Positions 7,401 through 15,881 of a stretch of DNA of 51,996 bases are shown here, one piece after another (within the stretch, counting starts at the first letter, position 1; each line of letters begins with the position of its first letter). Below the pieces are notes generated by a model. The model did no database searches. It had not been told where the DNA came from and saw nothing but the letters and a program-made list of their open reading frames with translations. A program made the position numbers and the translations under genes. This stretch comes from Janthinobacterium sp. GW458P (lineage in GTDB: Bacteria; Pseudomonadota; Gammaproteobacteria; Burkholderiales; Burkholderiaceae_D): positions 1-51,996 of the forward strand of contig NZ_NEGZ01000040.1 in assembly GCF_002127585.1 (NCBI RefSeq), in the 5' to 3' direction.

Positions 7401-8690
7401 TCAGGCTCCCGCGTATTGCAGCTTGCCGCCGCGCTGCGCGCCGCTGTAGCGGCTGACGGACAGGTCCTCGGCCAGGATGGCCGGCTGTTTCGACGACATC
7501 AGGTCGGCCAGCAATTGCGCCGAACCGCAGGACATGGTCCAGCCCAGGGTGCCGTGGCCCGTGTTGAGGAACAGGTTGCGCAGCGGCGTGCGGCCGACGA
7601 TGGGCGTGCCGTCCGGCGTCATCGGGCGCAAGCCCGTCCAGAACGTCGCTTCGGCCGTGTTGCCGCCGCCGGGGAACAGGTCGTTGACGACCATTTCCAG
7701 CGTTTCGCGGCGGCGCGGGTTCAGGTTCAGGTTGTAGCCGGCGATTTCCGCCATGCCGCCCACGCGGATGCGGTCGTCGAAGCGCGTCACGGCGATCTTG
7801 TACGTTTCGTCGAGGATGGTCGAGACGGGCGCCTTGGCCGCGTTGACGATGGGCACGGTGATCGAATAGCCCTTCAGCGGATACACGGGGATGTCGAGCA
7901 GCGGCTGCATGAAGCCCGTCGAGTAGGAACCGAGCGCCACGACGTAGGAATCGGCTTTCACGATTTCCGCGCCGCATTGCACGCCGGCAATTTCATCGCC
8001 CTGCGTCAGCAGCGCATCGATGGCCACGCCGTAGCGGAATTTCACGCCCAGCGCGACGGCCATTTCGGACAGGCGCGTGGTAAACAGCTGGCAATCGCCC
8101 GTTTCATCGTTGGGCAGGCGCAGGCCGCCGAACAGCTTGTCCTTGACGGCTTCCAGGGCCGGTTCGGCGCGCGACAGTTCATCGCGCTGCAGCACTTCAT
8201 ACGGCACGCCCGCGTCCTTCAACACTTCGATATCCTTCGAAGCGTCGTTGTATTGCTTTTCAGTACGGAACAATTGCATCGTGCCTTGCTGGCGGCCTTC
8301 ATAGGCGATGCCCGCCTCGGCGCGCAAGACCTTGAAGCAGTCGCGGCTGTACTCGGCCAGGCGCACCATGCGCTCCTTGTTCACGGCGTAGGCTTCCGGT
8401 GTGCAATTACGCAACATCTGCCACATCCATTTGAGCTGGGCGGCGCTGCCGTCGAGCGAGATGGCCAGCGGCGCGTGGCGCTGCATCATCCACTTCACGG
8501 CCTTCAGGGGAATGCCGGGCGCGGCCCATGGCGAAGCGTAGCCGGGCGAGATTTGCCCCGCATTGGCGAAGCTGGTTTCCAGTGCCGGGCCGGGCTGGCG
8601 GTCGATGACGGTCACTTCATGTCCTGCCTTGGCCAGATAGTAAGCACTGGTGACGCCGATGACGCCGCTACCCAGAATCACGATACGCAT
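7401..8690 (-). CDS. dadA: D-amino acid dehydrogenase, small subunit
   Basis: 429 aa FAD enzyme that oxidises D-alanine and other D-amino acids to 2-oxo acids and passes electrons to the membrane quinone pool. The N-terminal Rossmann motif is [28 protein letters not shown] (residues 3-31). The substrate-domain hallmarks are [19 protein letters not shown] and, near the C-terminus, [17 protein letters not shown] and [15 protein letters not shown]. Length matches the family. It leads the dadA-dadX operon and faces the Lrp-family gene across a 105-bp AT-rich gap. Confidence 0.95.
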   Translation of the reverse strand: MRIVILGSGVIGVTSAYYLAKAGHEVTVIDRQPGPALETSFANAGQISPGYASPWAAPGIPLKAVKWMMQRHAPLAISLDGSAAQLKWMWQMLRNCTPEAYAVNKERMVRLAEYSRDCFKVLRAEAGIAYEGRQQGTMQLFRTEKQYNDASKDIEVLKDAGVPYEVLQRDELSRAEPALEAVKDKLFGGLRLPNDETGDCQLFTTRLSEMAVALGVKFRYGVAIDALLTQGDEIAGVQCGAEIVKADSYVVALGSYSTGFMQPLLDIPVYPLKGYSITVPIVNAAKAPVSTILDETYKIAVTRFDDRIRVGGMAEIAGYNLNLNPRRRETLEMVVNDLFPGGGNTAEATFWTGLRPMTPDGTPIVGRTPLRNLFLNTGHGTLGWTMSCGSAQLLADLMSSKQPAILAEDLSVSRYSGAQRGGKLQYAGA

Positions 8691-8795
8691 AGTTTCCTCA
8701 TTATATTTTTTAGGCTATTGCCAGATTTACCGCTATGATATTGGGAATGACCCAGTATTTGTTCACGTATAAATCGAGAATTTCAGCAATAAATC
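8691..8795. promoter_or_regulatory. Divergent dadA/lrp control region
   Basis: AT-rich spacer between dadA (minus) and the Lrp-family gene (plus). It holds several imperfect dyads of Lrp-box character, for example around TTGCCAGATTTACCGCTAT and GAGAATTTCAGCAATAAATC. By analogy with other dad loci the regulator would bind here and activate dadA in response to alanine. Exact sites cannot be fixed by eye. Confidence 0.5.
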
Positions 8796-9296
8796 ATGAG
8801 AATACTTAAAGAATCGGCACGCGGACTGGATAAGCTGGACCGTCACATCCTGCGCATCCTGCAGCAGGATGGCCGCATCTCGATGAAAGACCTGGGCGAG
8901 CAGGTGGGCCTGTCGATTACGCCCTGCATCGAGCGTGTCAAGCGCATGGAGCGCGACGGCGTCATTACCGGCTACCACGCCAAGGTGAACCCGGCCGCGC
9001 TGGGCGCCAAGCTGCTCGTCTTTGTAGAGATTACGCTGAATCAGAAATCCGCGTCAGCCTTTGAGCAATTCCGGCGTGAAGTGTTGCAAATTCCCGAAGT
9101 GCAGGAATGCCACCTGGTGTCGGGCGACTTCGATTACCTGATCAAGGCGCGCATCCATGAAATGGCCGAGTACCGCAAATTGCTCGGCGACATGCTGCTG
9201 CAGCTGCCGGGCGCGGCCCAGTCGAAAAGCTATGTGGTGATGGAAGAAATCAAGGAAACCCTGGCGCTCTCGACCGACGTGTTGCAGAATCGTTAA
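8796..9296 (+). CDS. lrp: Lrp/AsnC-family regulator, probable regulator of dadAX
   Basis: 166 aa. The N-terminal winged helix-turn-helix (about 11-60: LDKLDRHILRILQQDGRISMKDLGEQVGLSITPCIERVKRME) and the C-terminal RAM ligand domain (about 75-155, with VQECHLVSGDFDYLIKARI) are both complete. This sub-family with the ITPCIERVKRME recognition helix is close to Lrp/DadR. The divergent position next to dadA suggests control of D-alanine catabolism, and a broader Lrp role is equally possible. It has its own transcript, and the following gene starts 148 bp downstream behind a separate -10-like TATAAT (9342-9347). Confidence 0.9.
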   Translation: MRILKESARGLDKLDRHILRILQQDGRISMKDLGEQVGLSITPCIERVKRMERDGVITGYHAKVNPAALGAKLLVFVEITLNQKSASAFEQFRREVLQIPEVQECHLVSGDFDYLIKARIHEMAEYRKLLGDMLLQLPGAAQSKSYVVMEEIKETLALSTDVLQNR

Positions 9297-9444
9297 AAGC
9301 ACCGCCAACCAGTACCAACAGCATCGAAATATGAGACTTTGTATAATCTGGTAGCACATTACCTGGTTCGCAAGCACACTCCCCTCCTGACATCACGCCC
9401 GTCCCCTCTGAGATTGGAAGCAGTGATGCACACCGGGAGTCCAT

Positions 9445-9792
9445 ATGAACACATTGATAAAACTGGCAGCTTCCTGCCTCGCGGGCCTGGCCGTGGCCAT
9501 GTGCACCGCCAGTGAATACAAGGTCAACCGCGCGCCGGACAACGGCGCCATCTATCAGAACATCAAGGTGGGCAAGACCACCCGCCTCGACCTCGACGCG
9601 GCCCTGGGCAACGCCACCGTCGTCAGCTTCGACCCCGGCTATGAAGTCTGGGTCTACAAGAACCAGCTGCAAACGCCCGGCGTGACGCGGCTGATCCCCC
9701 TCCTGGGTGAAAAAGGCACGCGCGAAGTGGCCGTCATGTTCGACCAGGCGGGCGTGGTGAGAAAATTCCGCATACACGAGCCGCACAGGTAA
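9445..9792 (+). CDS. Small SmpA/OmlA-like envelope protein
   Basis: 115 aa. The N-terminus (MNTLIKLAASCLAGLAVAMC) is a signal sequence. A Cys sits where a lipobox would end, but the residue before it is Met rather than Gly, Ala or Ser, so lipidation is uncertain. The body (VGKTTRLDLDAALGNATVVSFDPGYEVWVYKNQ) has the layout of the SmpA/OmlA (BamE-like) domain: a helix starting at a G-K-T segment, then beta strands with a W-x-Y core. It probably sits at the outer membrane or in the periplasm. Specific function is unknown. A TATAAT (9342-9347) about 100 bp upstream may be its -10 box, without a clear -35. Confidence 0.75.
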   Translation: MNTLIKLAASCLAGLAVAMCTASEYKVNRAPDNGAIYQNIKVGKTTRLDLDAALGNATVVSFDPGYEVWVYKNQLQTPGVTRLIPLLGEKGTREVAVMFDQAGVVRKFRIHEPHR

Positions 9793-9854
9793 GCCATGGG
9801 GACGCGCCAGCCGCGTTGGTCTACACTGGCGTTTTATTCTCCGCTCCCCCCCCC

Positions 9855-10700
9855 ATGCAACTACCTGCAAACCTCGCCCAGATCTCGACACACCAGGATT
9901 GGCGGCACGATACACCCTACCCGCCCCTCGGCTTCACCCCGTTTGCCGAGGGCGCGCTGGGCAATGGCGACACGTTCGGCCTGTACTGGCCCATCGGGCG
10001 CGAAGCGGCCGAACCCATCGTCGTCGAAACGTGGCACGACGAGTGGCGATTGCAGCCGCACTTTTCCAGCCTGGCGGCGTTTCTGCAAGCCTACGCGACA
10101 GCGGAAGACGAGTACGTCGCCACGCCGTCGCTGGCCGACGACCCCGCCTCGCCCCGCGCCGCCTATCTGGAGGCCAGGGAATTGATTGCGCAGCGCAAGC
10201 CGGACGCCGCCGTCGCCCTGCTGGAAGCGGCGCTGGCCATCCTGCCCGAATACACGGATGCGCTGGTGCTGCTGCATGGCCAGTATGTGCGCGCAGGAAG
10301 AATCGACGACGCCGTCAAGGTGGCCATCCAGGCCATCATCTCTCCACCGTCGTTTGGCGGCCCGCCATTGAAGGCTTTGCAATGGCTGCGCGCGCAAGGC
10401 GTGCCGGACGGGGAACGCGACCCCATCCGGCGCGCCTGCGGGCAGTTGTCGCTGAACTTTGGCGGCAGCAAGGACAATGCCGACTACCGCGTGCTGCTGG
10501 CCGCCATCGACACCTATCTGGAGCAAGGCAAGCATGTTGCCGCCTCGACCCTGATGCAGACGTATGCCGAACTGATGAGCGCGGAAACCGTCTCGTTCCA
10601 GGAACGCCACGAATTTGACCAGGCCGCCTTCATCGCGCGGCAAATCGGCGTCAGCGCCAAGCTCCAGCACGGCAGCCGCGACCCGGCATGCCAAGGGTAG
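9855..10700 (+). CDS. Unknown tetratricopeptide-like cytoplasmic protein
   Basis: 281 aa if started at the ATG at 9855; an in-frame ATG at 9816 would add 13 residues. Neither has a clear ribosome site, and the base run just before 9855 is a C-tract. The N-terminal 100 residues (FGLYWPIGREAAEPIVVETWHDEW...FSSLAAFLQAY) resemble SMI1/KNR4-type proteins, at low confidence. Residues 110-170 form a TPR-like helical pair (AAYLEARELIAQRKPDAAVALLEAALAILPEYTDALVLL). There is no signal peptide. SMI1/KNR4 folds include toxin-immunity proteins, but no toxin gene is adjacent, so no function is assigned. Confidence 0.65.
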   Translation: MQLPANLAQISTHQDWRHDTPYPPLGFTPFAEGALGNGDTFGLYWPIGREAAEPIVVETWHDEWRLQPHFSSLAAFLQAYATAEDEYVATPSLADDPASPRAAYLEARELIAQRKPDAAVALLEAALAILPEYTDALVLLHGQYVRAGRIDDAVKVAIQAIISPPSFGGPPLKALQWLRAQGVPDGERDPIRRACGQLSLNFGGSKDNADYRVLLAAIDTYLEQGKHVAASTLMQTYAELMSAETVSFQERHEFDQAAFIARQIGVSAKLQHGSRDPACQG

Positions 10701-11016
10701 CGCAAATTATTTGATATATTTGATATATTTATTTTTTATATTGCCGGCACACTTGTACCCACAAAGAAACATCTTCCCCCACCCCGCTCTGTAAAAACAA
10801 GAAAATCGGGTATCTTGCTTGGAAAATCTCAAATACCATTTGACTAATCCATTGAATATTTGTTTAATTGGGCATATTTAATTTATTTGTTTCCGCAGAT
10901 GCCAAACCTGCGTCCGCCATCAAGCTACATCGCTCGCCTGTCTGACGGACACGTGGCACACACCGCCAGGAACAGTTGTGCCGGCGCGCGCCGGTCCGAG
11001 AACATTGGAGAATGCA
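10701..11016. other. AT-rich intergenic region ahead of the chemoreceptor gene
   Basis: 316 bp without a supportable gene and markedly more AT-rich than its flanks. It starts with a direct repeat of TTTGATATA (around 10709 and 10719). Promoter elements for the chemoreceptor gene are expected here, but no single pair stands out. The last 15 bases carry the ribosome site (TTGGAGA) of the next gene. Confidence 0.5.
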
Positions 11017-12738
11017 ATGAACCACCCGATCATGGACGCTGGCATCGCACGGCAAGGCATGGATGACATGGGCCTGCTTGCAGCACTGGGCAAGCTGCAA
11101 GGGCTGATGCAATTCGACCTGCGCGGCTGCGTGAGCGACGCCAACGCGTTCGCGCTGGACCTGTTCGGCTACCAGCGCGACGAATTGCTGGGCCAGCCAC
11201 ATCAGTTGCTATGCATGGCCACGCGCGAACGGCAACAGGAAGAACGGCAATTCTGGAGCCTGCTGGCCGAGGGCCAGTCGCAGGCGGGCGAATTTCGCCG
11301 CGTGGACAAGCAAGGACGGGAAGTGTGGATACAGGCCCGCTATGTGCCGCTGTCGCACGATGGCGGACAGCCCGACCATGTCATCGCGCTCATCGACGAC
11401 ATCACGGCCAATATGCACGCGCGCCAGGACTTTTCCGGCAAGATCCAGGCTATCGAACGGGTACAGGCCGTGATCGAATTCGATTTGCAGGGCCGCGTGC
11501 TGCGCGCCAATGACAACTTTCTGCGCACCTTTGGCTACCAGGAACAGGAATTGCTCGGCCGGCACCACCGCATGTTTTGCACCGAGGAAGATGTGCGGGC
11601 GAGCAGCTACCGGCAATTATGGGAAAGCCTGGAGCGCGGACAATTCCAGTCCGGCGAATTCCGCAGGCTGGACAAACTGGGCCGCGAAGTGTGGATACAG
11701 GCGTCGTACAACCCCATCCTGGATGTCGATGGCCGGCCGCTGAAGGTGATCAAGTTTGCCACCGACATCACGGCTGCCAAGCGCCTCAGCTCCGAAACGG
11801 CCGGCAAGATCGATGCCATCGCCCGTTCGCAGGCGGTGATCGAATTCGACATGCGGGGCACTATCCTGACGGCCAACAGCAATTTCCTGCGTGCCGTCGG
11901 CTACACGCTGGAAGAAGTGCAGGGCCAGCACCACAGCATGTTTTGCGACGACGCCCTGGTGCAGAGCGAAGACTACCGCAACTTCTGGGCCGACCTGGGC
12001 GAAGGAAAGTTCAAGAGCGCCCGTTTCCACCGCCTCGCCAAGCATGGCGCCGCCATCTGGCTGCAAGCCACCTACAATCCCATACTCGACACCAACGGCC
12101 GCGCCTTCAAGGTCGTCAAATTTGCCATGGACATCACGCAGCAGGTCGAGCGCGAACAGACCGTCAGCAGCCGCGTCGCCGGCATCGGCGACGTCATGCA
12201 GGAGCTGGCCCGCGCCATCGACAGCATCGGCCAGGGTGCCGCGCATGCGAACACCATCGCACAGCAAACGGAACAGCATGCCCGGCAGGGGCGCGTACTG
12301 CTCGGTCAATCGATCGACTCCATCCTGGAGATCCAGAAATCGTCGCAGGACGTGCAGGAAATCGTCAGCACCATCAGCGATATTGCGATCCAGACCAACC
12401 TGCTGGCCTTCAATGCGGCCGTCGAGGCGGCCCGCGCCGGCGAACATGGCCGTGGTTTCGCCATCGTGGCCGATGAAGTGCGCAAACTGGCCGAAAAATC
12501 CGGCGATGCGGCGCGCAACATCGCGCGCCTGATCGACGCCACCATCGGCCGCGTCGATCAAAGCGGCACCCTGTCGGAACAGGTGCGCCTGTCCTTCGAA
12601 CAGATCCGCGACTCCGTGCATAACACAACACAATCGATAGGCCAGATCGACCAGGCCACGGCCGCCCAGGTCGACTCCAGCAGGCATGTGGCGCAACTGC
12701 TGACGGACCTGCAGGCAACCGCCGCCGCGGGGCACTGA
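11017..12738 (+). CDS. Soluble chemoreceptor with three PAS domains
   Basis: 573 aa. Three tandem PAS-PAC units occupy about residues 18-130, 145-255 and 267-377. The second and third are close copies, each with AVIEFD at the start, a HHxMFC segment, and YNPILD followed by KFAxDIT at the end. The C-terminal part (about 380-573) is an MCP signalling domain with the hairpin tip DIAIQTNLLAFNAAVEAARAGEHGRGFA. No transmembrane helix or HAMP domain is present, so it is cytoplasmic, as in BdlA-type receptors of redox or dispersal sensing. No C-terminal CheR-tethering pentapeptide is visible. The start at 11017 follows GGAGA by 6 bases. It is followed 2 bp later by a triple CheW gene, so the two probably form one complex. 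Confidence 0.93.
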   Translation: MNHPIMDAGIARQGMDDMGLLAALGKLQGLMQFDLRGCVSDANAFALDLFGYQRDELLGQPHQLLCMATRERQQEERQFWSLLAEGQSQAGEFRRVDKQGREVWIQARYVPLSHDGGQPDHVIALIDDITANMHARQDFSGKIQAIERVQAVIEFDLQGRVLRANDNFLRTFGYQEQELLGRHHRMFCTEEDVRASSYRQLWESLERGQFQSGEFRRLDKLGREVWIQASYNPILDVDGRPLKVIKFATDITAAKRLSSETAGKIDAIARSQAVIEFDMRGTILTANSNFLRAVGYTLEEVQGQHHSMFCDDALVQSEDYRNFWADLGEGKFKSARFHRLAKHGAAIWLQATYNPILDTNGRAFKVVKFAMDITQQVEREQTVSSRVAGIGDVMQELARAIDSIGQGAAHANTIAQQTEQHARQGRVLLGQSIDSILEIQKSSQDVQEIVSTISDIAIQTNLLAFNAAVEAARAGEHGRGFAIVADEVRKLAEKSGDAARNIARLIDATIGRVDQSGTLSEQVRLSFEQIRDSVHNTTQSIGQIDQATAAQVDSSRHVAQLLTDLQATAAAGH

Positions 12739-12740
12739 GC

Positions 12741-14126
12741 ATGTCTGCCCCGGCACCGGCGGCGCAGGACTACGTGCAGGTGCGCATCGGCCTGCTGCAG
12801 GTGGGCATCGCGTCATTGCATGTGCGCCAGGCGCTGCCGCTACCGGCCGGCGTGCTGCCCATGCCGGGCGCCACAGGCGCCCTGGCAGGCGTGTTTTCGC
12901 ACCTGGGCCAGGTGATACCCCTGATCGACTTGCGCGGCTGGCTCGACATGCCGGCCGATGCCCCCTGTGCCTACGTGCTGCTGCTGGCGGCGGAAGGCCG
13001 CCTGGCCGGCCTGGCGGTCGACGCCATCTGCAGCGTACGGAAAATCCATCCTGACCATATCGAGCAAGTGTGCCACGACGACGCGCCTGACCGTTTCTTC
13101 CGTCACGTCGCGCGTCACGCCGGCGGCGATGAGCTGCTGAACCTGCTGGAACCGCAGCGCCTGATGCTGCGGGCGCAAGCCTGGAGCCGGACGGCGGGCA
13201 TGCAAACGGGACTCGATGCGCGCCCGCGCGATGCGCAAGCGGGCGGCAGCGTGCCGCTGGCGCTGTTCGAACTGGCGGGGCGCGTGCTGGCACTGCCCGC
13301 GACGCTGGTCGCCGAGGTCCTGCCGTGCCCGCCGCTGGACACGGCATTCGGCTGGAATGGACAACTGGCCGGGGTGGCGCGCTGGCGCGGACGGCAAGTC
13401 TATGTGCTCAACGGCGCCGTGCTCGACGGCGCCTTGCCGGCACCGTCCGCGCCGCCGCCCCTGCTGGCCGTGCTGGAACGCGACGGCCTTTGCCTGGGGC
13501 TGCGCGTCGACAAGACGCTGGCCGTGCGCGATACCGATAGCAGCCGCATCCTGCACGGAAGCGACGGGCCATGCGCTCACGCGCTGGTGGCGGCCACGAT
13601 CACGGCGGCATCCGGCCCGCCGCAACTGGTGCTCGACGACGCGGCCTTGCTGGCCCTGTGCCCGCAGGCGTCGCAGGCAACGGGCGACCAGGCGCCGGCG
13701 CACGACGAGCGCAGCGGCGACGCCTACATCATCTGCGATGCGGGCGAGGAACTGGCCTTGCCGATGAGCGCCATCGTCACCATTCTGCCCCTGCCTGCCG
13801 ACATGCAGGCGCCCGCTTCCGACGGCATGGCCGCGCCCGGCGGCAGCTGCACCTGGCAGGGACGCCCGCTGCCGCTGATCGCGCTCGGCCCGCAGGGTGC
13901 GCCAACGGCGCGCATCGTCGTCATCGAGCATGCGGCGCGGCATGTTGGATTGCTGGTACGCAATCTCATCACCCTGGTGCCCGCCTACGCGGCGACAAAA
14001 TCACGCTTCCGCCAGTTTGGCGGGCCGCCGCTGACGATGATTACCCTCGACTCGGCGGAACGGGCCAGCAGTTACCGGCTGCTCGACGCGGCGGAAGTGG
14101 CAGCGGCGGCAGGCCATGCGCCTTGA
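12741..14126 (+). CDS. Chemotaxis coupling protein with three CheW domains
   Basis: 461 aa built from three CheW-like units, about 10-150, 172-315 and 335-455. Each shows the coupling-protein pattern: an initial strand with L-x-x-V/I, then G-x-x-x-x-R/G-x-x-x-P-L/V-ID/LN (for example GVFSHLGQVIPLIDLRGWLD; GVARWRGRQVYVLNGAVLD; TWQGRPLPLIALG), then a hydrophobic strand and a G-L-x-V-D/R segment. CheW normally links receptors to the kinase CheA, and most are single-domain. No CheA, CheR or CheB gene is adjacent. The ATG lies 2 bp after the receptor stop, so both are co-translated. Domain 3 ends FRQFGGPPLTMITLDSAE, and the units are divergent rather than recent copies. Confidence 0.85.
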   Translation: MSAPAPAAQDYVQVRIGLLQVGIASLHVRQALPLPAGVLPMPGATGALAGVFSHLGQVIPLIDLRGWLDMPADAPCAYVLLLAAEGRLAGLAVDAICSVRKIHPDHIEQVCHDDAPDRFFRHVARHAGGDELLNLLEPQRLMLRAQAWSRTAGMQTGLDARPRDAQAGGSVPLALFELAGRVLALPATLVAEVLPCPPLDTAFGWNGQLAGVARWRGRQVYVLNGAVLDGALPAPSAPPPLLAVLERDGLCLGLRVDKTLAVRDTDSSRILHGSDGPCAHALVAATITAASGPPQLVLDDAALLALCPQASQATGDQAPAHDERSGDAYIICDAGEELALPMSAIVTILPLPADMQAPASDGMAAPGGSCTWQGRPLPLIALGPQGAPTARIVVIEHAARHVGLLVRNLITLVPAYAATKSRFRQFGGPPLTMITLDSAERASSYRLLDAAEVAAAAGHAP

Positions 14127-14128
14127 TT

Positions 14129-14460
14129 TCAGCGCGCCGCGCACGCCTGTTTCTCGCGGAACAGCTTGCGGTACGCCGACGGCGACGTCTGCAAGCTGGC
14201 CCGGAAATGCTGGCGCAGCGACAGGGCCGTGCCGAAGCCGGCTTCTTGCGCCACGACATCGATCGAGGCCGCGCTTTTTTCCAGCAGGCTTTGCGCATGC
14301 GCAAGGCGCTGGTTCAGCAGCCATTGCTTGAACGACGTGCCCGTCGCCTGGCGGAAGTGGCGCGTGAAATTGCGCCGGCTCATGGCGGCCCGCTCGGCCA
14401 GCGCGTCGATGCTGTGCGCCTGGCCCAGGCTGGCCGTCACGCAGGCCAGCGCGTTTGCAG
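14129..14460 (-). pseudogene. Truncated AraC-family regulator (C-terminal DNA-binding half only)
   Basis: About 105 residues of genuine homology: a double helix-turn-helix AraC domain, from ACVTASLGQAHSIDALAERAAMSRRNFTRHFRQATGTSFKQWLL to TSPSAYRKLFREKQ. GlxA-type relatives carry about 200 further N-terminal residues (a DJ-1/PfpI-like domain), and these are missing. Upstream of about position 14450 the minus-strand reading enters sequence that belongs to the plus-strand isochorismatase remnant. The best explanation is a deletion that removed the 5' parts of two divergent genes. The fragment retains an open reading frame to 14503, but its function as a regulator is doubtful. Confidence 0.75.
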
Positions 14461-14807
14461 GCACGGACTTGCGCGCCTGGCTGGAGCGCCACGGCATCGA
14501 CACCCTGGCGGTAACCGGCTACATGACGCACAACTTCGACGCCACCACCATCTACCAGGCCGCGCACGACGGTTTGCAGGTCGAGTTCCTGCACGACGCC
14601 AGCGGCGCCCTGCCCTACGCCAATGCGGGCGGCACGGCCAGCGCCGAGGAAATCCACCGCGTCTTTTGCACCGTGTTCCACTCGAATTTCGCCGCCGTCG
14701 CCAGCACGCAGGACTGGCTCGATGCCGTGCGCGAAGGCAAGCCGCTGGACAAGGACAATATTTATCTGTCGAACCAGCGCGCAAGAACAATTTCAATTAC
14801 ACCTTAA
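14446..14807 (+). pseudogene. Truncated isochorismatase-family hydrolase (C-terminal half only)
   Basis: About 118 residues read in one frame from SAFAGTDLRAWLERHGIDTLAVTGYMTHNFDATT to the stop at 14807. This is the C-terminal half of a cysteine hydrolase of the isochorismatase family. The first half, with the catalytic Asp and Lys, is absent, and the usual catalytic Cys of the G-Y-M-T-H-N-C segment reads Phe (TGYMTHNFDA). No start codon or ribosome site belongs to it. It lies tail-out from the AraC remnant, as expected if the intergenic region and both gene starts were deleted. Confidence 0.75.
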
Positions 14808-14948
14808 TGGCAAGTACCGGATGCTTGAAAATATTTTCAGCCATCCCATTATCTTTCCCTGACACCGGCCGTCAGATACGTTAGAGTTTTACAATTACAC
14901 AGCTTAAAAAGGCTGTGTCCTTTTCCACGCTAACGGAACACGACCGAG

Positions 14949-15881
14949 ATGGCTTTAGCTGTATTTGAATGCACACAATGTGGCGCGAACCTGGACGTAG
15001 AAGACCAGGCATCCACATTTACCTGTCCCTATTGTCACAATTCACATGAGCGCAGCCATGAGGCGGCATCCAGCCCCACCCCACAAACCTTGTGCGTCAT
15101 GGCGGAGCGCTCGATTGCAAAAGGAATCTATGGCAAAGCCATGCAGTACGTTGAGCAGGGGCTGCTGCTTGATCCGTACCATGCAGGCTTGCTGGATCTG
15201 GAAATAAAAGCGCGCGATGGATTAAGCCAAGTCAACAATACACAGGCTGCGCGACGTGCCAACGAGGCAAAGCTGGCTGCCGACAAGGCCGAATCCGACC
15301 AGTATCACTATCAAGCGAAGCAAATGATGCGATTGCTGCGCGAGAATAAGAAAATCTACGGTACAAACATAGGTTTTAAAGTGCCGCAATCGGCCGATAT
15401 GGATCTGGCACTGCAATATATCGACCGTTCGCTGGAGCTATTTCCCGAAAACCCGATCGCTCTCAATCTGAAGGGGCTGATTTTATGGGAAGGACACAAG
15501 AAAAAAGACGAGGCACGGGCTTTTCTGGAAAAAGCCGCCCAACTCGCGCCGCGCAATATCGACATCCAGAATAATCTCGCCTCGATCAATTCTTCGGCAT
15601 GCTTCATCGCCACGGCGGCATTCGGAACACCTTTTGCAAGCGAAATCAATGTATTGCGGCATTGGCGTGACCGGCATCTGCTGCAATCTATTGGCGGACG
15701 CTGGTTTGTGGCGTGCTATTACCGCACCAGCCCTCCCTTCGCCAACTTCATTGCCACACGCCCAACATTGAAACGGCTGGTTCGCTGGCTACTCCAGCCA
15801 CTGCTGACTTATGCGGCAGTCCGCTTGCGCAAGGGCCATCGCCATTCCGCCCCAGGAAAAACGTCACGGCATTGCGAATGA
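14949..15881 (+). CDS. Zinc-ribbon, TPR and CFI-box C-terminal domain protein
   Basis: 310 aa. The N-terminus is a zinc ribbon (C8, C11, C26, C29). Residues about 45-210 are helical with TPR-like repeats (AMQYVEQGLLLDPYHAGLLDLE; ALQYIDRSLELFPENPIALNLKGL; ARAFLEKAAQLAPRNIDIQNNLA). The C-terminal segment from about residue 217 starts ACFIATAAFGTPFASEINVLRHWRDRHL and continues with YYRTSPPFANFIATRP. This is the CFI-box C-terminal domain seen at the ends of many otherwise unrelated bacterial proteins (family recall). The domain's job is unknown. Codon use and base composition look more AT-rich than neighbouring genes, so recent acquisition is possible. The stop codon overlaps the next start. Confidence 0.8.
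   Translation: MALAVFECTQCGANLDVEDQASTFTCPYCHNSHERSHEAASSPTPQTLCVMAERSIAKGIYGKAMQYVEQGLLLDPYHAGLLDLEIKARDGLSQVNNTQAARRANEAKLAADKAESDQYHYQAKQMMRLLRENKKIYGTNIGFKVPQSADMDLALQYIDRSLELFPENPIALNLKGLILWEGHKKKDEARAFLEKAAQLAPRNIDIQNNLASINSSACFIATAAFGTPFASEINVLRHWRDRHLLQSIGGRWFVACYYRTSPPFANFIATRPTLKRLVRWLLQPLLTYAAVRLRKGHRHSAPGKTSRHCE

Noticed and set aside
9848-9855. Frameshift at the C-tract before the 9855 start codon
   Set aside because: The tract lies outside the likely coding region and the downstream frame is uninterrupted.
14897-14918. Terminator ACACAGC/GCTGTGT before the zinc-ribbon gene
   Set aside because: The stem has only seven pairs with a weak T-run and probably overlaps the promoter region of the next gene.
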